Assembly (NCBI RefSeq): GCF_014596915.1 | Contig: NZ_JACVWU010000020.1 | Coordinates: forward strand, 120,285-184,284 | DNA length: 64,000 bases | Direction of reading: 5' to 3' | Origin: Streptomyces sp. TRM68416 | GTDB taxonomy: Bacteria > Actinomycetota > Actinomycetes > Streptomycetales > Streptomycetaceae | Part shown: piece after piece, positions 16,460-26,034 of the stretch | Layout: every line of letters begins with the position of its first letter | Position numbering within the stretch: the stretch's first letter is position 1 | Made by a program: the position numbers and the translations under genes | The notes under the pieces: generated by a model | The model's database searches: none | The model's input: only the letters and a program-made list of their open reading frames with translations | Told to the model about the DNA's origin: nothing

Positions 16460-17821
16460 TCACCGCTCTCCGGACGAGCGCGCCGCCGAGGCACGCCGTC
16501 GCATCGTGTTCCATCTCCGGGGCTCCCCGGTCCGAGCAGAGCCCCCAGCCCCCCGTTTTCTACCAAAGCGGGGTTGCCGCATCGAAAGCGCCGCCCGCGC
16601 AGCGGGCTCGTCGCGTGCGAAGGCGATCAGCAGCCCGATGGCGAACATGGTCGGCAGCAGCGCGGACCCTCCGTAGGAGAACAGCGGGAGGGGGACGCCG
16701 GCGATCGGCAGCAGGCCGAGCACCGCACCCATGTTGATCACCGCCTGAGCGGTGATCCAGGTGGTCACACCTCCCGCGGCGTACCTCACGAAGGGGTCCT
16801 CCGTGCGTCCGGCCACGCGGATACCCGCATAGCCTAGAGCCGCGAAGAGGGCGAGCACCGACAGCGTCCCCGCCAGGCCCAGTTCCTCACCGGTGACGGC
16901 GAAGATGAAGTCGGTGTGGGGTTCGGGGAGTTGGCCCCATTTTTCCACACTCGCACCGAGCCCGGATCCAAAGATTCCGCCGGACGCGAGCGCGTAGATC
17001 CCGTGCACGGCCTGCCAGCAGCTGTCCCCCGGACCGGGCTCGGTGGCGCCGATGCACTGCAGGCGGGCCATCCGGTTCTCGCTGGTCTTGATGAGGATCA
17101 GGCCGATCACGGCCGCGACCGCGAGTACCCCGGCGAACAGCCGGGTCGGCGCCCCCGCCAGCCACAGCAGGCCGAACAGGATCGCCGTCAGGATGATCGC
17201 CGTACCCATGTCGCCGCCGAGCATGATCAGCCCGAGCAGCATGAAGGCCACCGGCACCAGGGGCACCAGCATGTGCTTCCACTGCGTGAGCAGCTTCTTG
17301 TCCTGCTTGCGGGCGAGCAGGTCGGCGCCCCACAGCACCAGCGCGAGCTTGCCGAACTCGCTGGGCTGGAGCTGGAAGGGGCCGCCGACGGAGATCCAGT
17401 TCTGGTTGCCGTTGACCGCCACCCCTATCCCCGGCACCTGCACCAGCGCCATCAGGAAGACGGCACCCGCGAGGATCGGGTAGGCGAGCGCGCGGTGCAG
17501 CTTCACCGGCATCCGCATGGCCACGCACATCAGACCGGCGCCGATGAGGGCGGCCAGGAACTGCTTGCGGAAGAAGTACGACCCCGGCAGCGACAGCTGG
17601 AGCGCCTTGATCTGGGAGGCCGAGTAGACCATCACCAGGCCCAGCACGGTGATCAGCAGGCTGCCGCCGAGGATCAGGTAGTACGCGGTCAGCGGCCGGT
17701 CCCAGGCCTTGCGGGCGCGCGTGTACAGCCGCAGCACCGGGTTGTCGCGCGGCGGCCGGGGGGCGGCGGGACGTCTGACGGTCCGCTGCACGGGCGGTCG
17801 GCCGGTACGGCTACTGGGCAT
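16460..17821 (-). CDS. ftsW: FtsW, SEDS peptidoglycan glycosyltransferase of the septum
   Basis: 453 residues with about ten transmembrane helices. A basic Pro/Arg-rich N-terminus of about 45 residues precedes the first helix (YYLILGGSLLITVLGLVMVYSAS). Conserved SEDS segments are NQNWISVGGPFQLQPSEFGKLALVLW, DMGTAIIL and the late PHTDFIFAVTGEELG loop and PLPLFSYGGSALL. It polymerises lipid II together with the transpeptidase FtsI, encoded in the same cluster. The tail is Arg-rich. ATG 17821, 20 bases after murD. Confidence 0.96.
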   Translation of the reverse strand: MPSSRTGRPPVQRTVRRPAAPRPPRDNPVLRLYTRARKAWDRPLTAYYLILGGSLLITVLGLVMVYSASQIKALQLSLPGSYFFRKQFLAALIGAGLMCVAMRMPVKLHRALAYPILAGAVFLMALVQVPGIGVAVNGNQNWISVGGPFQLQPSEFGKLALVLWGADLLARKQDKKLLTQWKHMLVPLVPVAFMLLGLIMLGGDMGTAIILTAILFGLLWLAGAPTRLFAGVLAVAAVIGLILIKTSENRMARLQCIGATEPGPGDSCWQAVHGIYALASGGIFGSGLGASVEKWGQLPEPHTDFIFAVTGEELGLAGTLSVLALFAALGYAGIRVAGRTEDPFVRYAAGGVTTWITAQAVINMGAVLGLLPIAGVPLPLFSYGGSALLPTMFAIGLLIAFARDEPAARAALSMRQPRFGRKRGAGGSARTGEPRRWNTMRRRASAARSSGER

Positions 17822-17841
17822 CAGCGCCTCCGCTACGTCGG

Positions 17842-19287
17842 TCAGGAGCCGAGTTCGCGAACCGCCTCCGCGAACGCGTCACCGCGCTTGTTGTAGTTGG
17901 CGAACATGTCCATCGAGGCGCAGGCCGGGGCCAGCAGCACCGTGTCGCCGGGTCGGGCGAGCCGCTGCGCCTCCTGGACAGCCGCGAGCATCGCCCCAGT
18001 GTCGGTCCGGTCGAGGTCGACGACGGGTACTTCCGGGGCGTGTCGCGCCAGGGCGTCGCGGATCAGCGCCCGATCGGCACCGATGAGGACGGCTCCCCGA
18101 AGTCGCTTCGCCGACTTGGCGACCAGCTCGTCGAAGGTGGCTCCCTTGGCGAGCCCGCCCGCGATCCACACGATCGACTCGTAGGCCGCCAACGAGGCTT
18201 CCGTGGCGTGGGTGTTGGTGGCCTTGGAGTCGTCGACGTAGGCCACCCCGTCCACGTCCGCGACGTGCGCGATGCGGTGGGCGTCCGGGGTGAAGGCCCG
18301 CAGACCGTCCCGTACGGCCGTGGCGGGCACGCCGAAGGCGCGGGCGAGGGCCGCTGCCGCAAGGGCGTTGGCGATGTTGTGCGGGGCCGGCGGGTTGACG
18401 TCCGCGATCTCGGCGAGCTCCTGGGCGTTCTTGTGCCGGTTCTCGACGAAGGCGCGGTCGACCAGGATGCCCTCCACGACGCCGAGTTGGGACGGCCCGG
18501 GCGTGCCGAGGGTGAAGCCGATCGCCCGGCAGCCCTCCTCGACGTCCGCCTCGCGCACCAGTTCCTCGGTGGCCTTGTCGGCCACGTTGTAGACGCAGGC
18601 GACGCGATTGCCCTCGTAGATACGGCCCTTGTCGGCGGCGTACGCCTCCATGGAGCCGTGCCAGTCGAGGTGGTCGGGGGCCAGGTTGAGGACGGCGGCG
18701 GAGTGGGCGCGCAGGGAGGGCGCCCAGTGGAGCTGGTAGCTGGAGAGTTCGACGGCGAGGACGTCGTACTCCTCGTCCCCGAGGACCGCGTCCAGCAGGG
18801 AGACGCCAATGTTGCCGACGGCGGCGGTGCGCAGTCCGGCCGCCTTCAGGATGGACGCCAGCATCTGGACCGTGGTCGTCTTGCCGTTGGTGCCGGTGAC
18901 GGCGAGCCAGGGGGCGGCCGGCTTTCCCGCAGGGGTTCCGCGCAGGCGCCAGGCGAGTTCGACGTCGCCCCAGATCTCCACACCGGCCGCGCGGGCCGCC
19001 TCGAACAGCGGCTTGTCCGGCTTCCAGCCGGGGGCGGTGACGACGAGTTCGGTGCCCTCGGGCAGGGTCGCGCCGTCACCGAGCCGCACGGTGACGCCGA
19101 GCGCCTCCAGTTCGGCGGCCTGCTCACGCGCGCGTGCGTCGTCGCCGTCGTTGACGACCGTGACGAGCGCCCCGCGCGCGTGCAGCGCCCTGGCCGCCGG
19201 GATCCCGGAGACGCCGAGCCCGGCGACGGTGACGTGCTTGCCCTGGAAGTCGGAGGACACCGAGGAGGTCACTTGTCTGCTGCCCAT
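17842..19287 (-). CDS. murD: MurD, UDP-MurNAc-L-Ala:D-Glu ligase
   Basis: 481 residues; adds D-glutamate to UDP-MurNAc-L-alanine in the cytoplasm. An N-terminal substrate domain (VTVAGLGVSGIPAARAL) is followed by the ATPase P-loop AVTGTNGKTTTVQML and the ELSSYQL and LNLAPDHLDWHGSMEAYAADK motifs, then a C-terminal ligase domain with YVDDSKATNTHA and LLAPACASMDMFANYNKRGDAF. The ATG at 19287 overlaps mraY by 19 bases. A GTG at 19272 overlapping the mraY stop as GTGA (VTSSVSSDF) is an equally good start, giving 476 residues. Confidence 0.95.
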   Translation of the reverse strand: MGSRQVTSSVSSDFQGKHVTVAGLGVSGIPAARALHARGALVTVVNDGDDARAREQAAELEALGVTVRLGDGATLPEGTELVVTAPGWKPDKPLFEAARAAGVEIWGDVELAWRLRGTPAGKPAAPWLAVTGTNGKTTTVQMLASILKAAGLRTAAVGNIGVSLLDAVLGDEEYDVLAVELSSYQLHWAPSLRAHSAAVLNLAPDHLDWHGSMEAYAADKGRIYEGNRVACVYNVADKATEELVREADVEEGCRAIGFTLGTPGPSQLGVVEGILVDRAFVENRHKNAQELAEIADVNPPAPHNIANALAAAALARAFGVPATAVRDGLRAFTPDAHRIAHVADVDGVAYVDDSKATNTHATEASLAAYESIVWIAGGLAKGATFDELVAKSAKRLRGAVLIGADRALIRDALARHAPEVPVVDLDRTDTGAMLAAVQEAQRLARPGDTVLLAPACASMDMFANYNKRGDAFAEAVRELGS

Positions 19288-20342
19288 CCCGCGTAGAAGA
19301 GACCCAGGCCGACGATCACACAGATGCCCTGGATGATCCAGAAGCGGACCACCACGAGCACTTCGGACCAGCCCTTGAGTTCGAAGTGGTGCTGGAGCGG
19401 CGCCATGCGGAAGACGCGCTTGCCGGTGAGCCGGAAGGAGCCGACCTGGATGACGACGGACATGGTGATGAGGACGAACAGACCGCCCATGATGGCCACC
19501 AGCAGCTCCGTGCGGGAGAGGATGGCCAGGCCGGTGAGGACACCGCCGAGCGCGAGCGAACCGGTGTCACCCATGAAGATCTTGGCCGGCGAGGTGTTCC
19601 ACCACAGGAAGCCGAGGCAGGCGCCCATCAGCGCGGAGGCGACCACGGCCAGGTCCAGCGGGTCGCGCACCTCGTAGCAGGCGCCCGGGTTGGTCAGGGT
19701 CTGCGCGTTGGCGCAGGACTCCTGGAACTGCCAGACGCCGATGAACGTGTAGGCGCCGAAGACCAGCACGGAGGCGCCGGTGGCGAGGCCGTCCAGACCG
19801 TCGGTGAGGTTCACGCCGTTGGACATGGCGAGGATCATGAACAGCGCCCAGAGCACGAACAGCACCGGGCCGAGCGACCAGCCGAAGTCGGTGATGAACG
19901 ACAGCTTGGTGGAGGCCGGGGTGTTGTTGCGGCCGTCGGGGAACTGGAGCGCGAGCACCGCGAAGGCGATGCCGACGATCAGCTGGCCGGCCATCTTCGC
20001 CTTGGCCCGCAGGCCCAGCGAACGCCGCTTGACGATCTTGATGTAGTCGTCCAGGAAGCCGACCAGGCCCATGCCGACCATCAGGCCCAGCACCAGCAGA
20101 CCGGAGTAGGTCGGGGTGTAGCCGGTGATCACCTTGGACAGGAAGTAGGCGGCGACCGTCGCCAGGATGAAGGCGATACCGCCCATGGTCGGCGTACCGC
20201 GCTTGCTGGCGTGCTCGCGCGGGCCGTCGTCACGGATGTACTGGCCGTAGCCCTTGCGGGCCAGCAGCTTGATCAGCAGCGGGGTGCCGACCAGGGTCAG
20301 GAACAGGCCGATGACCCCCGAGAACAGGATCTGCTTCATCAT
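19269..20342 (-). CDS. mraY: MraY, phospho-MurNAc-pentapeptide translocase
   Basis: 357 residues, ten-helix integral membrane enzyme that makes lipid I from UDP-MurNAc-pentapeptide and undecaprenyl phosphate. Family motifs present are GTPTMGGIAFI, GLVGFLDDYIK (Asp-Asp), NGVNLTDGLDGLA, IFMGDTGSLALGG and the late APLQHHFELKGWSE. Length equals the family norm. ATG 20342 overlaps the murF stop codon (ATGATGA), and murD overlaps its 3' end, so translation of murF-mraY-murD is probably coupled. Confidence 0.97.
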   Translation of the reverse strand: MMKQILFSGVIGLFLTLVGTPLLIKLLARKGYGQYIRDDGPREHASKRGTPTMGGIAFILATVAAYFLSKVITGYTPTYSGLLVLGLMVGMGLVGFLDDYIKIVKRRSLGLRAKAKMAGQLIVGIAFAVLALQFPDGRNNTPASTKLSFITDFGWSLGPVLFVLWALFMILAMSNGVNLTDGLDGLATGASVLVFGAYTFIGVWQFQESCANAQTLTNPGACYEVRDPLDLAVVASALMGACLGFLWWNTSPAKIFMGDTGSLALGGVLTGLAILSRTELLVAIMGGLFVLITMSVVIQVGSFRLTGKRVFRMAPLQHHFELKGWSEVLVVVRFWIIQGICVIVGLGLFYAGWAADK

Positions 20343-21745
20343 CGGGCGGCGACCTCACCCTCGGCACCGGTCTCCAGCAGCGCCTGGGCAACGCTCTCCA
20401 GACCGACCGAACGGGACGCCTTCACGAGTACGACGTCTCCCGGGCGCAACTCGCTGCGCAACAGGTCGACCGCCGCCTGTGCGTCGGACACGTGCACCGA
20501 CTCCTCACCCCACGAACCCTCGTTATATGCGCCCAGTTGCAGCCAGGACGCTTCCCTGCCCCCGACCGCGACGAGCTTGCCGACATTGAGCCGGACGGCG
20601 AGCCGTCCGACCGCGTCGTGCTCGGCGAGCGCCTCGTCCCCGAGCTCGGCCATCTTGCCGAGCACCGCCCACGTACGGCGCCCGTTGCCCATGGCGGCCA
20701 GCGCCCGCAGGGCGGCTCGCATGGACTCGGGGTTCGCGTTGTAGGCGTCGTTGACGATCGTCACGCCGTCCGGGCGCTCGGTGACCTCCATCCGCCAGCG
20801 GGAGAGGGAGCCCGCCTCGGAGAGCGCGGTGGCGATCTCTTCCGCGGACATGCCCAGCTCATGGGCGACGGCGGCCGCGGCGAGCGCGTTCGACACGTGG
20901 TGCTCACCGTACAGGCGCATGGTCACTTCGCTGCACCCGGAGGGTGTGTGAAGCATGAAGGAAGGCTGTCCGCTGTCCGTGAGTCGCACGTTCTCGGCGC
21001 GTACGTCCGCTTCGCCGGACTCTCCGAAAAGGAGCACCTTCGCCTTCGTACGGGAGGCCATGGCCCGTACGAGGGAGTCGTCCGCGTTGAGGATCGCGGC
21101 GCCGTCCTCCGGCAGGCCCTCCACGAGTTCGCCCTTGGCCTGCGCGATCTGCTCCCGACCGCCGAACTCGCCGATGTGGGCGGTGCCGACGTTGAGCACC
21201 AGGCCGATCCGCGGCGGCGTCAGGTCGGCGAGGTAGCGGATGTGGCCGATGCCGCGGGCGCCCATCTCCAGCACGAGGAACTGCGTCTCCTCGGTGGCGG
21301 AGAGGGCGGTCAGCGGCAGCCCGATCTCGTTGTTGAGCGAGCCCGGCGTCCACACCGTCGGCGCCTTGCGCTGGAGCACCTGCGCGATCAGGTCCTTGGT
21401 GCTGGTCTTGCCCGCGGAGCCGGTGAGCGCCACGAGGGTCGCGCCGAGCCGCGTCACGACGTGCCGGGCGAGGGCGCCGAGCGCGGCCTGGACGTCGTCC
21501 ACGACGATCGCGGGCACGCCGACCGGACGCGCGGCCAGCACGGCCACCGCGCCGGACTCGACGACCGCGGCCGCGAAGTCGTGGCCGTCGACGCGCTCAC
21601 CGGCGAAGGCGACGAAGAGGCTGCCGGGGCCCGCCTCGCGGGAGTCCCGGACGACCGGCCCCGTGACCTGCACGGACGGATCCGGTATGTCGTACGTCTG
21701 CCCGCCGACGACTTCAGCGATCTCGGCGAGAGAGAGGGCGATCAC
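20339..21745 (-). CDS. murF: MurF, UDP-MurNAc-tripeptide:D-Ala-D-Ala ligase
   Basis: 468 residues; adds D-Ala-D-Ala in the last cytoplasmic step of the precursor. The P-loop is LVALTGSAGKTSTKDLIAQVL, with TPGSLNNEIGLPLTAL and VLEMGARGIGHI (family motif EMGA), followed by NDAYNANPESMRAAL and LGKMAELG. Start GTG 21745 (VIALSLAEIAEVVGG) was chosen because the longer frame begins inside murE, and the ATG at 21753 hits a stop after three codons. The intergenic distance to murE is four bases. Confidence 0.96.
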   Translation of the reverse strand: MIALSLAEIAEVVGGQTYDIPDPSVQVTGPVVRDSREAGPGSLFVAFAGERVDGHDFAAAVVESGAVAVLAARPVGVPAIVVDDVQAALGALARHVVTRLGATLVALTGSAGKTSTKDLIAQVLQRKAPTVWTPGSLNNEIGLPLTALSATEETQFLVLEMGARGIGHIRYLADLTPPRIGLVLNVGTAHIGEFGGREQIAQAKGELVEGLPEDGAAILNADDSLVRAMASRTKAKVLLFGESGEADVRAENVRLTDSGQPSFMLHTPSGCSEVTMRLYGEHHVSNALAAAAVAHELGMSAEEIATALSEAGSLSRWRMEVTERPDGVTIVNDAYNANPESMRAALRALAAMGNGRRTWAVLGKMAELGDEALAEHDAVGRLAVRLNVGKLVAVGGREASWLQLGAYNEGSWGEESVHVSDAQAAVDLLRSELRPGDVVLVKASRSVGLESVAQALLETGAEGEVAAR

Positions 21746-21749
21746 AAGT

Positions 21750-23405
21750 TCATCCCTGGGTCTTCTGGATGGCTTCTCGAAGCACCTGGCGGTCGTCGAA
21801 GGGACGCACCACCCCGGCGATGTCCTGGCCCTGCTCATGGCCCTTGCCCGCGACGAGCACGGTGTCGCCGGGCGCTGCCCGGGAGACGGCCGCGGCGATC
21901 GCGGCGGCCCGGTCCTCGAAGACCTGGACCTCGCCGCGCTCGTGCGCCGGCACGGACGCCGCGCCCTGGAGCATGGTGGCGAGGATCGCGAGGGGGTCCT
22001 CGGAGCGGGGGTTGTCGGAGGTCAGTACGGCGGTGTCGGCGAGGCGGGCCACGGCGGCGCCCATCGGCTCGCGTTTGGTGCGGTCCCGGTCGCCGCCGCA
22101 GCCGAGCACGACGTGCAGCCTGCCCTCGGTGACCTTGCGCAGCGCGCGCAGGACCGATTCCACGGCGTCCGTCTTGTGGGCGTAGTCCACGACCGCGAGG
22201 TAGTCCTGGCCCGCGTCCACCCGCTCGAGACGGCCCGGGACGCCCGGTACGGCGGCGATGCCGTCGGCGGCGGCCTGCGGGTCGAGGCCGGCGGCGGCGA
22301 GGGCGACGATCGCGGCGAGGGTGTTGGCGACGTTGAAGGGGCCGGCCAGCGGCGAACGGGCGCTGATCCGCTGCCCCTCGGGGCCGATGACGGTGAACGT
22401 CGAGTCCATCGGCCCGACCTGGACGCCCTCGGCCCGCCAGTCGGCGTCGGGGTGGCCCTCGGCGGAGAAGGTGACGACCGGGACCGTGGCCTCCTTGGTG
22501 AGCCTGCGGCCGTACTCGTCGTCGAGGTTGACCACGCCGAATCTGCTGCGCTCGGGCGTGAACAGCTGTGCCTTGGCCCGGAAGTAGTCCTCCATGTCGG
22601 AGTGGAACTCCATGTGTTCCGGGCTGAGGTTGGTGAAGACGGCGATGTCGAAGACGCAGCCGTCGACCCGGCCGAGCACCAGCGCGTGGCTGGAGACCTC
22701 CATGGCGACCGCCTCGACGGCGCGCTCGCGCATGACGGCGAACAGGGCCTGGAGGTCGGTGGCTTCGGGCGTGGTGCGCTCGGACTTGATGCGCTCGTCG
22801 CCGATGCGCATCTCGACCGTGCCGATCAGACCGGTGCTGCGCACCGGCTTCAGGCCGCCTTCGACGAGGTAGGCCGTCGTGGTCTTGCCGGAGGTGCCCG
22901 TGATGCCGATCTGGAGCAGGTCGCGGCCGGGGTGGCCGTAGATCGTGGCCGCCAGTTCGCCCATCCGTCCGCGCGGGTCCGCCACGACCAGGACCGGCAG
23001 GCCGGTCGCCGCGGCGCGCTCGGCGCCGGTCGGGTCGGTCAGTACGGCGACCGCGCCGAGGCCCGCGGCCTGGGTGACGAAGTCGGCTCCGTGCAGCCGG
23101 GCGCCGGGCAGGGCGGCGTAGAGGTCTCCGGGGCGGACGGCGCGCGAGTCATGGGTGATGCCCGTGACCTGCGCGTCGCTTTCCGGCCGTGCGGCACCCA
23201 GTTGGTCGGCGAGCTCCGCGAGGGGTGCGGCGGAGACGTGGACCGGCCTGGGCGGCCCGGGATATGTCACGGGTGCGCCCTTCTGAGTGGTTTGGGACTG
23301 ATCAGCGTGTGGCACGGCGGTGAGCGTACCGGGCGTACCCGCCTGGGAGCGAAAAGAGGGCGGCGGGGTGCTCTGGTTCCCGGGATCGGGGGTGATCGTT
23401 GTCAC
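21750..23405 (-). CDS. murE: MurE, UDP-MurNAc-dipeptide:diaminopimelate ligase
   Basis: 551 residues. After a low-complexity N-terminal extension of about 60 residues (Pro/Thr/Gln-rich) comes the substrate domain (VTGITHDSRAVRPGDLYAALP), the P-loop IGITGTSGKTTTAYLVEGG, TPEATDLQ and FTNLSPEHMEFHSDMEDY. TSDNPRSEDP matches the DNPR motif that selects diaminopimelate rather than lysine. Streptomyces walls carry LL-diaminopimelate, so that isomer is the expected substrate. GTG 23405, 28 bases after ftsI. The extension makes it longer than E. coli MurE (495). Confidence 0.95.
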   Translation of the reverse strand: MTTITPDPGNQSTPPPSFRSQAGTPGTLTAVPHADQSQTTQKGAPVTYPGPPRPVHVSAAPLAELADQLGAARPESDAQVTGITHDSRAVRPGDLYAALPGARLHGADFVTQAAGLGAVAVLTDPTGAERAAATGLPVLVVADPRGRMGELAATIYGHPGRDLLQIGITGTSGKTTTAYLVEGGLKPVRSTGLIGTVEMRIGDERIKSERTTPEATDLQALFAVMRERAVEAVAMEVSSHALVLGRVDGCVFDIAVFTNLSPEHMEFHSDMEDYFRAKAQLFTPERSRFGVVNLDDEYGRRLTKEATVPVVTFSAEGHPDADWRAEGVQVGPMDSTFTVIGPEGQRISARSPLAGPFNVANTLAAIVALAAAGLDPQAAADGIAAVPGVPGRLERVDAGQDYLAVVDYAHKTDAVESVLRALRKVTEGRLHVVLGCGGDRDRTKREPMGAAVARLADTAVLTSDNPRSEDPLAILATMLQGAASVPAHERGEVQVFEDRAAAIAAAVSRAAPGDTVLVAGKGHEQGQDIAGVVRPFDDRQVLREAIQKTQG

Positions 23406-23433
23406 GAGGTGGTTCCTGGCTGCTCGGTGCTGA

Positions 23434-25392
23434 TCAGGGCTGGAAGGAGACCGGAAGGCTGGCGGCCTTGGCGCCGGTGGGCGGGACCTGGAGGGTCTTC
23501 AGGGCGAACTCCATGACCTGCTTGTAGACGGGGCCGCAGATCTGGCCGCCGAAGTAGCTGCCCTTCGTGGCGTTCTGGATGGCGCAGTACACGGTGACGC
23601 GCGGCTTGTCGGCGGGCGCGAACCCGGCGAACGACGAGGTGTAACCGCGGTACTTGCCGGTGGCCGGATCCACGCGGTTGGCCGTACCCGTCTTGCCCGC
23701 CACCCGGTAGCCGGGGATGCGCGCCTTGGTGCCGGTGCCCTCCCGGTCGTCCACGACCGACTCCAGCATCTGGGCGAGGGTCTTCGCCGTCCTGGCACTG
23801 ACGACCCTTGTCCGCTCGGGCTTCGGGGCGGGGGTGAAGCGTCCGTCGGGTCCCTTCGTGCCGCGCACGAGGGTGGGTTCGATGCGTACGCCGCCGTTGG
23901 CGATCGTCGAGTAGACGGACGCCGCCTGCATCGCGTTGATCGACACGCCCTGGCCGAAAGGAATCGTGTACTGCTGCGAGGTCGACCACTGGTCCGGCGG
24001 CGCGAGGATGCCCTTGGTCTCGCCGGGGAAGCCGAGCCCGGTGTAGCTGCCGAGGCCGAACTTACGCAGGTAGGAGTAGAGGACCTGGTTGGCCTCCTGC
24101 TGGGTCTTGCCGAGCTGCCCGGTGGCCAGGATGGTGCCGATGTTGCTGGACTTGGCGAGCACGCCGTTGAGCGTCAGGTACCAGGTGGGGTGGTCGATGT
24201 CGTCCCGGAAGAGCCGGTCGCCGCGGTGCAGCCGGTTGGGCACGACGACGTGGGTGCCGGGCGTGGCCGCGCCCTCCTCCAGGACCGCGGCCATCGACAT
24301 GACCTTGGCCGTCGAGCCGGGCTCGTAGGCGTCCTCCAGACTCCAGTTGTGCAGGGAGTTCCCGTCCGCCTTGGAGAGGTCGTTGGGGTCGAAGCCGGGC
24401 GAGTTGGCCATGGCGAGGATCTCGCCGGTCCTGGTGTCCTGCACGATCACATAGCCGCGGTCGGCCTTGGACTTGCGCACCTGCTCGCTGATCGCGTCCT
24501 GCGCCGCCCACTGGATGTCGCGGTCGAGGGTGAGCTCGACGTCGCTGCCGGGCACGGCGGGCGTCTCGGTGGAGCCGGCCGTGGGCACCTGGCGGCCGCC
24601 GGACTGGGCGTAGCGGATCTTGCCGTCCTGGCCGGCCAGCTCCTCCTCCAGCTGCCGCTCGATGCCGCCGCCGCCCTTGCCGTCGTAGTTGACCCAGCCC
24701 AGTATCCCGGCGGCGAGGTCGCCGTTCGGGTACACGCGCTTGCTGCTGGCGACCGCGAAGACACCGGCGAGGACGTTGACCGTGCTCGGGTCGGTCCTGG
24801 CCTTGGTGGCGAGCGCGGACTTCAGGTCCTTGATCTGCCGCCAGACCTGCGGGGTCTGGCGGCGGGAGAGCAGGACGTACTGCCCCTTCGCCTTGAGCTT
24901 CTCGGTGAGGACGGCCTGCTCCTGGCCGAGGATCGGCGCGAGCAGGGCGGCGGCCTGCTCGGGCCCGTCGCCGGCCTTGAGCGCCTTGCGCGTGAACATC
25001 GTGGGGTCGGCGGTGATGTCGTACGCGTCGACGCTGGTCGCGAGGGCCACGCCGTTGCGGTCGGTGATGCCGCCGCGCTCGGCGGCCAGGGTGTAGACGA
25101 CGTACCGGTTCTTCTCCGCCTTGGCGGCGTAGGTGCTCGCGTCGACGGCCTGCACCTGGAGCAGGCGTACGGCGAAGGCGACGAGCACCAGGGTCAGCGC
25201 GAGGCTGATCATGCGCAGCCGGGGGCGGGGGCTGCCCAGCCGGAGGGCCTGGGGGGCCGCGGGGCGGGGCGGTGCCGGGCGGCGGGCCGGGCGGGCGCCG
25301 GGGCCCGGGGTGCGGCGGCCGCCGGGGCGGGCGGGCCGTGCGGGTCCTGGCACCCGGCGGCGCGGCGGTTCCCTGTCGGACACTTCCGTCAC
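23434..25392 (-). CDS. ftsI: FtsI (PBP3-like), class B septal transpeptidase
   Basis: 652 residues. A Pro/Arg-rich cytoplasmic segment of about 55 residues precedes the signal-anchor helix (LRMISLALTLVLVAFAVRLL). The dimerisation/pedestal domain starts at AERGGITDRNGVALA. The transpeptidase domain has the three penicillin-binding motifs: YEPGSTAKVM (SxxK, with the acylated serine), LAKSSNIGT (SxN) and VAGKTGTANR (KTGT). It cross-links the septal wall with FtsW. I chose GTG 25392 because it overlaps the ftsL stop (GTGA); GTG 25383 is nine bases shorter and also possible. Confidence 0.96.
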   Translation of the reverse strand: MTEVSDREPPRRRVPGPARPARPGGRRTPGPGARPARRPAPPRPAAPQALRLGSPRPRLRMISLALTLVLVAFAVRLLQVQAVDASTYAAKAEKNRYVVYTLAAERGGITDRNGVALATSVDAYDITADPTMFTRKALKAGDGPEQAAALLAPILGQEQAVLTEKLKAKGQYVLLSRRQTPQVWRQIKDLKSALATKARTDPSTVNVLAGVFAVASSKRVYPNGDLAAGILGWVNYDGKGGGGIERQLEEELAGQDGKIRYAQSGGRQVPTAGSTETPAVPGSDVELTLDRDIQWAAQDAISEQVRKSKADRGYVIVQDTRTGEILAMANSPGFDPNDLSKADGNSLHNWSLEDAYEPGSTAKVMSMAAVLEEGAATPGTHVVVPNRLHRGDRLFRDDIDHPTWYLTLNGVLAKSSNIGTILATGQLGKTQQEANQVLYSYLRKFGLGSYTGLGFPGETKGILAPPDQWSTSQQYTIPFGQGVSINAMQAASVYSTIANGGVRIEPTLVRGTKGPDGRFTPAPKPERTRVVSARTAKTLAQMLESVVDDREGTGTKARIPGYRVAGKTGTANRVDPATGKYRGYTSSFAGFAPADKPRVTVYCAIQNATKGSYFGGQICGPVYKQVMEFALKTLQVPPTGAKAASLPVSFQP

Positions 25393-25991
25393 CTGCCGGG
25401 GGTCGTGGTCGGGGTCGGGGTCGGGGTCGTGGGACCGGGCGGGCCCGTGGGACCGGGCGGATCCGTGGGACCGGGCGGGCCCGCGGGGCCCGCGGGGCTC
25501 TCCGGGATCTCCGGGGTCTCCGGGCTGTCCGGGCTCTGCGGACTCGGCGGGGCTGTCGTGGGCGGGGGCGCGAACGCCTCCGGCGCCAGGACGAGGGGGT
25601 GGTCCACAGAGGTCTGGCGGGCGTTCGCGGGCGCCGGGGCGGGGACGCCCTTGACGGTGCCGTCCAGGTCGAGGAAGGCGGGGTCCCCGCCGGGCACCAT
25701 GCCGAGTTCGCGGGCACGGCGCTGGAGGGCGTCGGGGGCGGAGTAGGCGTCGACGTCCCGCTGGAGGGCCTGTTCCTCGTCGGTGAGGCTCTTGGTCTCC
25801 TTCTGGAGGTCGTCGAGACGGAACGCCCCTTCGCTGAGGGCCGAGTTCAGCACGAGGAGCCCGATGAGGCCGCCGCCGAGGAGGAGGACGACGAGCAGGA
25901 CGAAAGGCGTACGGGCCGCCTGCCCGGGACCCGCCGGGAGGAGACGCGCCAGCCGGGCCGCCCTCCCCTTCAGTTCGGGTTTCCTGCTCAC
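25389..25991 (-). CDS. ftsL: FtsL-like divisome protein with Pro/Gly-rich tail
   Basis: 200 residues; short basic N-terminus, one transmembrane helix (about 28-48, TPFVLLVVLLLGGGLIGLLVL), then a coiled coil with a leucine-zipper-like pattern (LDDLQKETKSLTDEEQALQRDVDAY to about 100), as in FtsL/DivIC. The last 75 residues are a Pro/Gly/Thr-rich tail with collagen-like triplets (GPAGPPGPTDPPGPTGPPGP) ending in TPTPTPTTTPGR. FtsL proteins form a complex with FtsQ and FtsB that activates FtsWI. It lies between rsmH and ftsI; GTG 25991 has GGAGGGG just before it. Confidence 0.9.
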   Translation of the reverse strand: MSRKPELKGRAARLARLLPAGPGQAARTPFVLLVVLLLGGGLIGLLVLNSALSEGAFRLDDLQKETKSLTDEEQALQRDVDAYSAPDALQRRARELGMVPGGDPAFLDLDGTVKGVPAPAPANARQTSVDHPLVLAPEAFAPPPTTAPPSPQSPDSPETPEIPESPAGPAGPPGPTDPPGPTGPPGPTTPTPTPTTTPGR

Positions 25992-26034
25992 GCGCCCCTC
26001 CAGTGAGTTCGGCTTCCCAACTCACTCACGCCCG

